DNA of 10,120 nucleotides from a bacterium HR39. Lineage in GTDB: Bacteria > Pseudomonadota > Alphaproteobacteria > Geminicoccales > Geminicoccaceae. Of the stretch, positions 1-6,434 are shown piece after piece. Both the position numbers and the translations under genes were made by a program. How positions within the stretch are numbered: position 1 is the first letter of the stretch; each line of letters opens with the position of its first letter. Below the pieces are notes generated by a model. The model did no database searches. It saw only the letters and a program-made list of their open reading frames with translations, and had not been told where the DNA came from. The stretch spans positions 1 to 10,120 of the forward strand of contig BEIP01000014.1 of the NCBI GenBank assembly GCA_002898955.1, read 5' to 3'.

Positions 1-1341
1 CCGCAGGTCCAGCGCCGGCGAGGCGCGTGCAATGTACCAGAGATCCATGGCGTACTTCTCCTCGGGGGTGAGATGGTTGCCGCCGTTCACCTGGGCCCAG
101 CCGGTGATGCCCGGGCGCACGACGAAGCGCCCCCGGCCTTGCTCGGGCATGTCAAGCACGTCCTCGAGTACGAGCGGCCGCGGCCCGATCAGCGCCATTT
201 CGCCCCGTACCACGTTCCACAGCTGGAGAAGCTCGTCGATGCGCAGCCGGCGCACCCACGTACCGGCCGGCGTGAGGCGCTGGTGGGGCGGAGCGATGTG
301 CCCTTCTCCGTCCACGCCATCGCGCATGGTGCGCAGCTTGAAGAGCCGGAACGGCACGAAGCCGCGCCCCAGACGCGTCTGACCGAAGACGAGGGGACGA
401 CCGGGATCCGGCAGCAGCGCCAGCACGGCGAGGAGCAGGAGCGGGCTCGTGAACAGCAGGGCCAGAGCCGCCACGGCGGAGTCCGCGACTGCACGGAGGC
501 CGATCCACCGGGCGGGCTCGACCGTGATGGCCGGCTGCACCGGTGGTACCGGTGCGGTCGGCGCGATACCGAGCAGGCGGTGCGCGAAGCGGATGGGAAC
601 TCCTTCCGCGTAGGCCACTTCCTGCACCACCTGCAGTCCGCGGCGGTCCAGTCCGCGAGGATCGCCCGTCACGAGAATGCGCTGCGGCGCCTCGCCACGC
701 AGCCGCAACAACGCGAACACGCGTCGCGCATCGGCGAGTCTGCCGAGCACCGGCAGCCGACCGAGACGACGACCGGCGTCGATGCCGTCGTCGAGAATGC
801 CGACGACATACCAGCCACCTCCCGCTCCGTGCGCGAACCAGTCCGCGAAGGCCGCGGCCAGCGGACCGGCTCCCACGAGCAGGACCGGCCGGCGCCATAC
901 CGCGTCCGGCCGCGAGGCGTCGCCGGCCCTCCGCGCCCAGAGCGCGTAGAGCACGCGGGGCAACAACCATCCGAAGTAGAGAGCGAACAGCAGCAGGACG
1001 AGAGACAGCCGCGGCAGCCGGACGAGCCTGTCGTACAGGAACACGAAGAACACCACGCCGGCGCCCGTGAGGCACGCGCGCACGACCAGAAGGCCGAAGG
1101 TGGCGCGACCGACGTATCTCCAGACGAGGTCGTAAGCTCCGAGGCCGAGGGCGACCACATGGGAAACGCCGAGCACGATGATGCTGTACACGGCGAAGTC
1201 GGCTATGCGGTATGTCGGCAGCTGGAAGTCGGATGCGGCGAACACGACGCACCAGAATATGCCCAAGGCCATCACACCGTCGTGCGCGGCGATGACCCAT
1301 CGTCGCGGGAAGCGACTCGAAGCATGCCTCAACAGATCCAT
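1..1341 (-). CDS. Exopolysaccharide polyprenyl glycosylphosphotransferase (initiating sugar transferase), C-terminus cut by window edge
   Basis: The frame stays open for 447 residues to base 1, so the protein is partial at its C-terminus, probably lacking only the last 20-40 residues. Visible layout: four hydrophobic segments (about 17-36, 48-67, 82-104, 110-128) with the family-like YDLVWRYVG after the second; a CoA-binding-like cytoplasmic domain (about 140-270, LLVGAGPLAAAF and GILDDG); a fifth membrane segment (285-307); then the bacterial sugar transferase domain with PFRLFKLRTM (330-339), RIDELLQLWNV (367-377), GEMALIGPRP (380-389) and PGITGWAQVNGG (410-421). Family knowledge: these membrane enzymes transfer a sugar-1-phosphate from a nucleotide sugar to undecaprenyl phosphate and so start repeat-unit synthesis. 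The sugar cannot be read from sequence. Start: ATG at 1341. A GTG at 1350 is an alternative and is better spaced from AAGG. It is divergent from the Wzc-type gene, so both probably serve one EPS locus. Confidence 0.93.
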   Translation of the reverse strand, partial: MDLLRHASSRFPRRWVIAAHDGVMALGIFWCVVFAASDFQLPTYRIADFAVYSIIVLGVSHVVALGLGAYDLVWRYVGRATFGLLVVRACLTGAGVVFFVFLYDRLVRLPRLSLVLLLFALYFGWLLPRVLYALWARRAGDASRPDAVWRRPVLLVGAGPLAAAFADWFAHGAGGGWYVVGILDDGIDAGRRLGRLPVLGRLADARRVFALLRLRGEAPQRILVTGDPRGLDRRGLQVVQEVAYAEGVPIRFAHRLLGIAPTAPVPPVQPAITVEPARWIGLRAVADSAVAALALLFTSPLLLLAVLALLPDPGRPLVFGQTRLGRGFVPFRLFKLRTMRDGVDGEGHIAPPHQRLTPAGTWVRRLRIDELLQLWNVVRGEMALIGPRPLVLEDVLDMPEQGRGRFVVRPGITGWAQVNGGNHLTPEEKYAMDLWYIARASPALDLR

Positions 1342-1594
1342 GGCGCCCACTGGTGCCGCCCTTGCGGAATACGCCGAACGATCGCTGCCGTCACGACCTG
1401 ACAGGCTGCGAGCCGCTCGCTATCGTGCGTTTCGGGAACGGTCAAGCCCCTGCAACGTTATCAACTTCGCGTTTATTTATGGATCCGACATTGCAACCCT
1501 CGGTGTTGAGGACAGGCTACGACCTGTCGGCGTGCGCTTGCCGAGCGCGCGAGCCCGCGGTATGGGCGATTCTCGATGACCTGGTGGAGCGCCG
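1342..1594. promoter_or_regulatory. Divergent intergenic region between the two EPS genes
   Basis: These 253 bases hold no credible gene and must contain the promoters of both divergent EPS genes. The stretch 1455-1496 is notably richer in A+T than its surroundings. On the minus strand TTGACC (1445-1440) resembles a -35 box but has no good -10 partner. On the plus strand TTGCAA (1491-1496) is likewise only a weak candidate. A GGAG (1586-1589) five bases before the ATG at 1595 is a good ribosome binding site for the rightward gene. I cannot place either transcription start. Confidence 0.5.
1400..1528. repeat. Repeated GACAGGCT(A/G)CGA motif with an inverted repeat
   Basis: GACAGGCTGCGA (1400-1411) recurs with one mismatch as GACAGGCTACGA (1511-1522). 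The second copy is the left part of a perfect inverted repeat, GACAGG-N6-CCTGTC (1511-1528). The first copy overlaps CCTGACAGG (1398-1406), an odd-centred palindrome. ACGACCTG also occurs beside both copies (1393-1400 and 1519-1526). The spacing and placement between divergent EPS genes suit a pair of regulator binding sites, but that is inference. Six-base arms can arise by chance in GC-rich DNA. Confidence 0.35.
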
Positions 1595-3889
1595 ATGATG
1601 GAAGCCATTCGATCCGCCGAGACGACACCCGAAGCCCGGCCGGCCGGCCGACCCGCGCCATACCACCCGGCCCCGGTACACACGGGAGGTCCCGATCCCC
1701 GTGGAATCGTCCTGTTCCTCAAGCGCCGGCGGGGCATCATCCTTTCCTGTGCGCTGCTGGGCGGACTGGCCGGAGCGCTGTTCGGTTACGGTGGGGAGCC
1801 CACCTATTCGGCATCCGCCCTCGTGCTGCTGCAGCCGAAGAACGCCGACGTGGTGGACGTGGAGGCCGTCCTCGCCGGCCGGCCGCCGGAAGCCTCCTTC
1901 ATCGAGACCCAGATCCGTCTCGCCAAATCTCCAGCCTTCCTGGGGCAGGTGGTCGACCGGCTGCGCCTCGTGCCCGACGATCCGGAGGAACTCCGTCGCA
2001 TCGCCGAAGCGGAAGCGGCGAAACCCGCGACCGCGAGGCTCTCCTGGCTCGAGCGGTTCCTGCCCGCGGAGTGGCTTCTGGCTACGGGTCTCGCGAGCGA
2101 CGCGCCGGTGCCGGAGGCGGGAGAGATCCGCGAGCGGTTGCGCCGGGCGCGCATGAGCGAGCTGCAGGACGGTCTGGAGGTGCGCAGGGAGGGATCGTCG
2201 CTGATCCTATCCGTCACCTTCACCTCCACCGACCCGCAGCGTGCGGCCCGGTTCGCGAACGGCATCGCCGAAATCTTCGTGGAGCAGCAGGCCGGCGATC
2301 GGGTCGCGGCGCTGCGGGCCGCGGCCGACTGGCTGGCCACCCGGACGAAGGAGCTCGCTGGGGAGCTGCGCAGTCTCGAGAAGCAGATCCAGGAGTACCG
2401 CGCCCGCCACCAGATGCTCCAAGGTCAGGCCATCACCCCCGAAACGGAGCAGGCCCAGGCACTCACCGAACTCCTCGTCAAGACGCGGGCCGAACGGCGC
2501 GAGAAGGAGGCGCGGCTGCTCTACATCCAGAGCCTGCTGCGCCGGGGCGAGAGCCTCAACGCCCTCTCCGAGGTGCTGCAGAGCCCCTACATGCAGAGCC
2601 TGTGGGAGCAGGAGCGCGAGCTCTCCATGCAGGAGGCCGATCTGCTCACGCGTTATGGCGACAAGCATCCGGTGGTGGTGAAGCTGCGGGCCGAGAAGGC
2701 GCGGCTGCGGGCCCAGCAACAGCAGGAGATCGCCCGCATCGTCGACAATCTGCGCAACGAGATCGCGGTCATCGCGGAGCGTGAACGCTCGATCGAAGCC
2801 GACATCCGCGAACTCACCGGCAAGAGCACCGAGGCAGCGCAGGCGGCCGTCAAGTTGCGCGAGCTCGAGCGGGAGGCGGAGGCCACCCGGAAGGTCTACG
2901 AAGAGCTGCTGCAGAAGCAGAAAGAGGTGGAAGCGAAGCTCAAGATGACCGAACCCGGCGCGCGCATCGTCGCGCACGCGGAGCCGCCGGGCGCCCCGTC
3001 CTCGCCGCCGCCCTACCTGTTCGGCTTCGTCGGCTTCCTCGGGTCGGGACTGCTCGGCCTCGGGCTCGCGTGGCTGCGCGAGCGCTTCGACTCCGGCCTG
3101 CGGAGCCCGCGGGAGGTGGAGGCACTCTTCGGTCTGCCGTGCTTCGCCCTCGTTCCCGAGCTCGACCGGGCGACGCTGCGACGCTACGGCTCCCCCCACG
3201 CCTATCTCGCGGCCCGGCCGCTCTCCACCTTCGCCGAGAGCATCAGGGCGATCCACACCGCCCTCGCCACCGTGGACATCGACCATCCGCCCCGGGTGAT
3301 CCAGATCACCTCCAGCGTGCCGGGAGAAGGCAAGACGACGACGGGGGCCGCGCTGGGTGCGTCGCTCTCGCGCGAGGGCAACCGGGTGATCCTGGTCGAC
3401 CTCGACCTCCGGCATCCCGCGCTGTACCGGCTGTTCCCGGGCGAGAGCAGGGCCTCTCTGGTGGACGTGCTCACCGGCCGGGCGACCCTGGAGGATGCCA
3501 TGCGCCACGACGAGCGGACGGGCGTCGACGTCCTGCCGACCCTCAAGCCGGCCGACAATCCGGGGGCCGTGCTCACGTCGCGGCGTCTGCGCGAGCTGCT
3601 CGCCTCCCTGCGGGAGCGCTACGACTACGTGCTGCTGGACAGCACGCCCGTGCTCGGCGTCACCGACGCGAAGCGGACCGCGGACCTCGCGGAAGCGACC
3701 CTCTTCCTGATCCGCTGGGAGAAAACGGACGCCGATACGGTGGAGGACGCGCTCGACGAGCTGCGCAAGCACGGACGCGATGCCGCGGGCTTCGTGCTGA
3801 CGCTGGTCGATGCGCGCAAGCTCGCCCGCTACGGCTACGGGGGCGTCGACCGCTACTACACCAAGTACCGCAAATACTACGTCGACTGA
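1595..3889 (+). CDS. Wzc-type polysaccharide co-polymerase with fused BY-family tyrosine autokinase
   Basis: 764 residues. It has a proline-rich N-terminus, a first membrane segment (about 47-65), a Wzz chain-length domain, a long Glu/Arg/Gln-rich coiled-coil region (about 240-460), a Pro-rich SSPPP stretch and a second membrane segment (474-494). A cytoplasmic kinase domain follows. Kinase motifs: Walker A SVPGEGKTT with Lys580, Walker A' VDLDLRHP (Asp602, Asp604), Walker B YVLLDSTP (Asp682), and a C-terminal cluster of seven tyrosines (746, 748, 754, 755, 758, 761, 762). Family knowledge: inner-membrane co-polymerases of this kind set polymer length and drive export, and cycle through trans-autophosphorylation of the tyrosine tail. 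All key residues are present, so it should be active. Start ATG 1595 has GGAG five bases upstream; a second ATG follows at once. It is divergent from the initiating glycosyltransferase, which points to the same EPS pathway. No partner phosphatase or Wza-like porin is in the window. Confidence 0.95.
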   Translation: MMEAIRSAETTPEARPAGRPAPYHPAPVHTGGPDPRGIVLFLKRRRGIILSCALLGGLAGALFGYGGEPTYSASALVLLQPKNADVVDVEAVLAGRPPEASFIETQIRLAKSPAFLGQVVDRLRLVPDDPEELRRIAEAEAAKPATARLSWLERFLPAEWLLATGLASDAPVPEAGEIRERLRRARMSELQDGLEVRREGSSLILSVTFTSTDPQRAARFANGIAEIFVEQQAGDRVAALRAAADWLATRTKELAGELRSLEKQIQEYRARHQMLQGQAITPETEQAQALTELLVKTRAERREKEARLLYIQSLLRRGESLNALSEVLQSPYMQSLWEQERELSMQEADLLTRYGDKHPVVVKLRAEKARLRAQQQQEIARIVDNLRNEIAVIAERERSIEADIRELTGKSTEAAQAAVKLRELEREAEATRKVYEELLQKQKEVEAKLKMTEPGARIVAHAEPPGAPSSPPPYLFGFVGFLGSGLLGLGLAWLRERFDSGLRSPREVEALFGLPCFALVPELDRATLRRYGSPHAYLAARPLSTFAESIRAIHTALATVDIDHPPRVIQITSSVPGEGKTTTGAALGASLSREGNRVILVDLDLRHPALYRLFPGESRASLVDVLTGRATLEDAMRHDERTGVDVLPTLKPADNPGAVLTSRRLRELLASLRERYDYVLLDSTPVLGVTDAKRTADLAEATLFLIRWEKTDADTVEDALDELRKHGRDAAGFVLTLVDARKLARYGYGGVDRYYTKYRKYYVD

Positions 3890-3955
3890 GCAGCCCCGCC
3901 TACATCGCGCCGGCCCTCGCTGGTCGCCAGGAAAAGGCGTTCGTCCTCCAATTCG

Positions 3956-3981
3956 CCGGGTCTCCGGAAGCCGGATCCCGG
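3956..3981. terminator. GC-rich hairpin downstream of the kinase gene, possible terminator
   Basis: CCGGGTCTCCGG, AAG, then CCGGATCCCGG can fold into ten G-C/A-T pairs broken by a small internal loop (TC opposite T), with a three-base loop. It lies 66 bases after the stop codon of the tyrosine-kinase gene. No T-tract follows on either strand, so it is not a canonical intrinsic terminator. It may act with Rho or only protect the 3' end. Confidence 0.3.
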
Positions 3982-4161
3982 GTGACCGTGAGACCGAGCC
4001 TGAGCGCATAGCGCGGCTCGAGCACCACTCGCCTTCCGCTCCACGGCCTTGCCCCGCCTCGGCTGAAGCGATGGGAACCGGCGGTCGCCCCGGCCGAGAA
4101 GCTGCGCCCGGGCGGACCAGCCCGCCCCGCCGCGGTGGCCTGCTCACTGCCCGCGCCCTTT

Positions 4162-4205
4162 CCAGCACCGCAACCCGAACACGGCTCGGGCTGGCGACGT
4201 GCTGG
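4162..4205. repeat. Nested inverted repeat downstream of tRNA-Arg
   Basis: Perfect 7-bp arms CCAGCAC (4162-4168) and GTGCTGG (4199-4205) enclose a second stem, CCCGA (4174-4178) with TCGGG (4186-4190). Together they could form a two-tier stem-loop about 54 bases past the tRNA 3' end on the minus strand. There is no T-tract. It could mark the end of the tRNA transcript; no other role is evident. Confidence 0.3.
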
Positions 4206-4258
4206 CGACACGGGCGGATGCGGCGGGATGGGCGAGTCGGACAAGTCCTTGGGAATCC

Positions 4259-4335
4259 TGGCGCGCCCTGGAGGACTCGAACCTCCGACCCGCTGCTTAG
4301 AAGGCAGCTGCTCTATCCGGCTGAGCTAAGGGCGC
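4259..4335 (-). tRNA. tRNA-Arg (anticodon TCT)
   Basis: A complete 77-base cloverleaf is visible on the minus strand. Acceptor GCGCCCT pairs with AGGGCGC; the D stem is GCTC/GAGC; the anticodon stem GCTGC/GCAGC holds loop CTTCTAA. There is a five-base variable loop, and the T stem GGAGG/CCTCC holds TTCGAGT. The discriminator base is G and the 3' CCA is genomically encoded (4259-4261). The anticodon TCT (4301-4299) reads AGA, a rare arginine codon in DNA this GC-rich. It lies 192 bases downstream of the S49 peptidase stop, on the same strand, and probably has its own promoter. Confidence 0.97.
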
Positions 4336-4344
4336 CCGCTTCCG

Positions 4345-4372
4345 AATATCGCGGCAGGCCCCGTTCCGGCAA
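4345..4372 (-). promoter_or_regulatory. Probable promoter of tRNA-Arg
   Basis: On the minus strand TTGCCG (4372-4367) and GATATT (4350-4345) are separated by 16 bases, each matching four of six sigma-70-type consensus positions. The -10 box ends ten bases before the tRNA 5' end at 4335, so the transcript would start within a few bases of the mature end. GATATT is the only A/T-rich hexamer nearby, which supports the call. Confidence 0.45.
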
Positions 4373-4460
4373 GCCGGCGGAAGGGCTCGGCGCGGACGGT
4401 CGGGTGCCCTGCGCGGCCCAACGGCCCGCACGGGCGGGTCGGCGTCGCGCACCGCAGCCC

Positions 4461-4492
4461 GCACCGGGCGGAGGGCCGGCGGGGCCCGGTGC
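4461..4492 (-). terminator. Strong GC hairpin after the S49 peptidase gene
   Basis: Perfect 9-bp arms GCACCGGGC (4461-4469) and GCCCGGTGC (4484-4492) with a 14-base loop begin 36 bases past the stop codon of the leftward peptidase gene, before the tRNA-Arg promoter. No T-run follows, so termination at this stem is plausible but unproven. It would separate the peptidase operon from the tRNA. Confidence 0.4.
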
Positions 4493-4527
4493 ATGCCGGA
4501 TCCGGCCGAAGTCCGCACGCCGCCGGC

Positions 4528-5352
4528 TCACGCGAGCGGCCCGCGTGCCAGCAGGCCGGCGAGGGCGTCCCCGGGGGCCGCCTTGAGGCGCAGGCGCAGC
4601 GGTGCGAACCAGGGAACCCGCGGCGGGTTGACCACCCATATGCGCACTTCCTCGCCGAAGCGGCGCTCCAGCTCGCCGTGCAGATGCCCCAGCGCGTCCA
4701 CGAGCCCCAGCTCCAGCGCCCGGCGCGCCGTCCACACCCGCCCCGAGGCGAGTTCCGCCTCTTCCAGCCGCAGCCGCTCGCCGCGCCGCCCGCGCACGAA
4801 GGCGACGAACTCCGCGAGGAGGTCGGCGTGGATCTCCTCCAGCACCGCCACGTGCTCGGGATCCTCGGGCCGGAAGGGGTCGAGGAAGTCCTTGTAGCGC
4901 CCGCGCGCGTGCACCCGCCGCTCGATGCCGAGCCGCTCGAGGAGCGCCGGGAAGCCGAAACCCGCGGTGATCACGCCGACGCCGCCGACGATGGAGGTGG
5001 GCGCGGCGACGATCTCGTCGGCGGCGCAAGCCACCCAGTAGGCACCCGATGCCGCCACGTCCCCCGCGAAGGCGAGGACGGGCTTTCGGTGGCGTTCGGC
5101 GAGCTCGCGGATGCGCGCCGCCAGGGTCCAGGCCCGTGTCGGCGTGCCGCCGGGGCTGTCGATGGACAGCGCCACCGCCGGCGCGCGGCGCAGGGTGAAG
5201 GCGCGGGCGAGCGCCCCCTCGAGCTGGTCGGGGCCGGCCATCCCGCGCTGCAGCGGAACCCGGCCGATGGGGCCGTGGATGCGCACCACCGGCACCACGG
5301 GGGCGAAGAGACGTCGGCGCAGGAAGGGCGGCAGGAAGGACACGGGCTTCAC
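4528..5352 (-). CDS. S49-family serine peptidase (SppA/SohB-like)
   Basis: 274 residues from a GTG start at 5352, with GGAG eight bases upstream. The start overlaps the upstream methyltransferase stop as GTGA, which indicates translational coupling. Motifs: an N-terminal strand VVRIHGPIG (22-30), LSIDSPGG (62-69), the catalytic-serine region DVAASGAYWVA with Ser102, IVGGVGVI (121-128), and the general-base lysine in GRYKDFLDPF (Lys154). The Ser-Lys distance of 52 residues fits single-domain members of the family, and the length is that of a one-unit enzyme. Known role of the family: Ser/Lys-dyad peptidases that degrade signal-peptide remnants or membrane-protein fragments. No N-terminal membrane anchor is evident, so it may be peripheral or cytoplasmic; substrates are unknown. 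It is the last gene of the cluster, with a GC hairpin following. Confidence 0.93.
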   Translation of the reverse strand: MKPVSFLPPFLRRRLFAPVVPVVRIHGPIGRVPLQRGMAGPDQLEGALARAFTLRRAPAVALSIDSPGGTPTRAWTLAARIRELAERHRKPVLAFAGDVAASGAYWVACAADEIVAAPTSIVGGVGVITAGFGFPALLERLGIERRVHARGRYKDFLDPFRPEDPEHVAVLEEIHADLLAEFVAFVRGRRGERLRLEEAELASGRVWTARRALELGLVDALGHLHGELERRFGEEVRIWVVNPPRVPWFAPLRLRLKAAPGDALAGLLARGPLA

Positions 5353-6101
5353 GCGCGCAGCTCCGCGGGCGGGACGCACAGGGGCAGGGCGGCGCCCCGG
5401 CGCAGCACCGCTTCCGCCTCGGGCGTATAGCCGCCGTCGTCGTGGAGGACGAGGCCGGAGAGCAGCACCGCCGGCGAGCGCACGCCGCGCCGGGCGGCGA
5501 ACAGCAGGCGGCGGGCGAAGGTCCCCCCCGCCCGCGGCCACAGCGGAAAGAGGCGCAGATCGCCGAAGCCGTCGGGCAGGGCGCGGGCGAGATCGGCCCA
5601 GCGCTCGGCCCGGTGCACCACCACCAGCCAGCCGCGCGGGCGCAGCACCGCCGCCGTGGCCGCAAGCCACGCGGGAAGCGGCAGGGTCTCGACGAAGGCG
5701 TGGACCTGGGCCTGCGGCGCGCGGGCACGGGCGGGATCGAGATGGGGCGGGTTGGTCATGGCATGGTGGACGGGGCGGCCGCGCAGGCGCGCCGGCAGCT
5801 CGGCCACGTCCGCCTCCAGCACCTCGATGCGCTCCTCCAGGCGGTTGCGGGCGACGTTGGTCCGCAGCAGCTCCGCCATGGCCGGATCGCGCTCCACCGC
5901 GATCACCCGGCAGCCGGGGACACGCACCGCGAGGCAGATGGCCGCCGCACCGGTGCCCGCTCCCGCATCCAGTACGAGCTCGCCGGATCTCGCCGGCACC
6001 GCCGCCTGCAGCAGCAGCGGGTCCACCGCCACACGGTAGCCGCGGCGCGGCTGCAGCAGCCGCACCCGTCCGCCGAGGAGCTCGCTCTCAGTCGTCTCCA
6101 T
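5349..6101 (-). CDS. tRNA1(Val) (adenine(37)-N6)-methyltransferase-like protein (TrmN6/YfiC type)
   Basis: 250 residues. This is a Rossmann-fold SAM-dependent methyltransferase. Motif I is VLDAGAGTGAAA (43-54) with acidic Glu70 after the second strand (IAVE), and the N6-adenine catalytic signature is NPPH (117-120). The N-terminal QPRRGYRVAVDPLLL matches the substrate-side motif of the YfiC group. Proteins of this group methylate A37 of tRNA1(Val); the exact target here is inferred from family resemblance, and a related 50S or other RNA target is possible. Start ATG 6101 has GGAG seven bases upstream. The gene overlaps the DUF2007 gene before it by 14 bp and the S49 gene after it by 4 bp, so the three form one operon. 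Confidence 0.88.
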   Translation of the reverse strand: METTESELLGGRVRLLQPRRGYRVAVDPLLLQAAVPARSGELVLDAGAGTGAAAICLAVRVPGCRVIAVERDPAMAELLRTNVARNRLEERIEVLEADVAELPARLRGRPVHHAMTNPPHLDPARARAPQAQVHAFVETLPLPAWLAATAAVLRPRGWLVVVHRAERWADLARALPDGFGDLRLFPLWPRAGGTFARRLLFAARRGVRSPAVLLSGLVLHDDGGYTPEAEAVLRRGAALPLCVPPAELRA

Positions 6102-6321
6102 CGTCCCGCTCCACGAGCTCCGCGCGGGCGCGGGCGAGCAGGGCGCGGGCCCTCGCGGCGTCCCCAGCGGCCACCACGAGGCGGCGGGGAATGGCGCCGA
6201 TGCTGCCCTCCACGAGGCTCGTGTGCGCGTCGAACACCCGGGCCTCGATGCCGGCGGCCGCCAGCACCGCCCGTGCCCAGGACAGCTCCACGGGGTCGTT
6301 GCTGGTGAGGACCGTCTCCAT
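6088..6321 (-). CDS. Small DUF2007 protein (putative signal-transducing protein)
   Basis: 77 residues beginning METVLTSNDPVEL, with GGAGG eight bases before the ATG. The order is strand, helix (SWARAVLAAAGIEARVF), strand (PRRLVVAAGD) and a second Arg/Ala-rich helix. This matches the small ferredoxin-like DUF2007 family, whose role is not established beyond suggested signalling or ligand sensing. It is the first gene of the leftward operon and overlaps the methyltransferase start by 14 bp, so their products are made together. An upstream in-frame GTG start at 6351 would add ten residues but has no ribosome binding site. It faces the polyprenyl synthetase gene across a 113-bp divergent region. 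Confidence 0.85.
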   Translation of the reverse strand: METVLTSNDPVELSWARAVLAAAGIEARVFDAHTSLVEGSIGAIPRRLVVAAGDAARARALLARARAELVERDDGDD

Positions 6322-6368
6322 GCGGCTTGCCTCCGCCCTGCCTGCGACCAACTCCCGCCTTGCGCGAA

Positions 6369-6403
6369 CCCGCGCCCGGTGCTTCTGCCGCGGTGGGCGC
6401 GGG
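6369..6403 (+). repeat. 9-bp perfect inverted repeat in the leader of the polyprenyl synthetase gene
   Basis: CCCGCGCCC (6369-6377) and GGGCGCGGG (6395-6403) are exact inverse complements 17 bases apart. They lie in the 113-bp divergent region, ending 31 bases before the GTG start at 6435. The repeat could be a leader hairpin or an operator for either direction. I see no good -35/-10 pair in this region on either strand, so the promoters remain unplaced. High G+C raises the odds of a chance repeat. Confidence 0.35.
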
Positions 6404-6434
6404 AGAGACCGCGCGGCGGGAGGACCGTCCGAGC

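Larger units (their letters stand above)
3890..4258. other. Gene-free stretch between the kinase gene and tRNA-Arg
   Basis: 369 bases with no convincing gene. A leftward frame (4244-3900, 114 residues) is open, but its first 65 residues are Pro/Gly/Arg/Ala-rich noise and there is no ribosome binding site. Only its last 45 residues look protein-like, with alternating hydrophobic strands such as RVVLEPRYALRLGLTVTRD. These could be the end of a decayed beta-barrel outer-membrane protein, as found near EPS genes; this is weak. The stretch also holds two hairpin-forming inverted repeats, listed separately. It is the 3' flank of a tRNA gene, a common integration site, but I saw no integrase and no duplicated tRNA end. 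Confidence 0.5.

Noticed and set aside
73..1401. Rightward 442-codon open frame antisense to the glycosyltransferase
   Set aside because: Composition is Arg/Glu/His/Gln-rich without any domain, whereas the opposite strand encodes a complete, motif-bearing sugar transferase. Long antisense frames are expected at this G+C.
2207..4168. Leftward 653-codon open frame antisense to the tyrosine kinase
   Set aside because: Low-complexity Arg/Gly/His/Leu sequence; the plus strand carries every kinase motif. It is a mirror of the GC-rich third positions.
3900..4244. 114-residue leftward gene next to tRNA-Arg
   Set aside because: No ribosome binding site and a Pro/Gly/Ala/Arg-rich first half; at most the last 45 residues could be a gene remnant.
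4259..4335. tRNA-Arg as the attachment site of the phage-like element
   Set aside because: No integrase is nearby, no second copy of the tRNA 3' end is found in the window, and intact housekeeping genes separate the tRNA from the phage-like genes by more than 3 kb.
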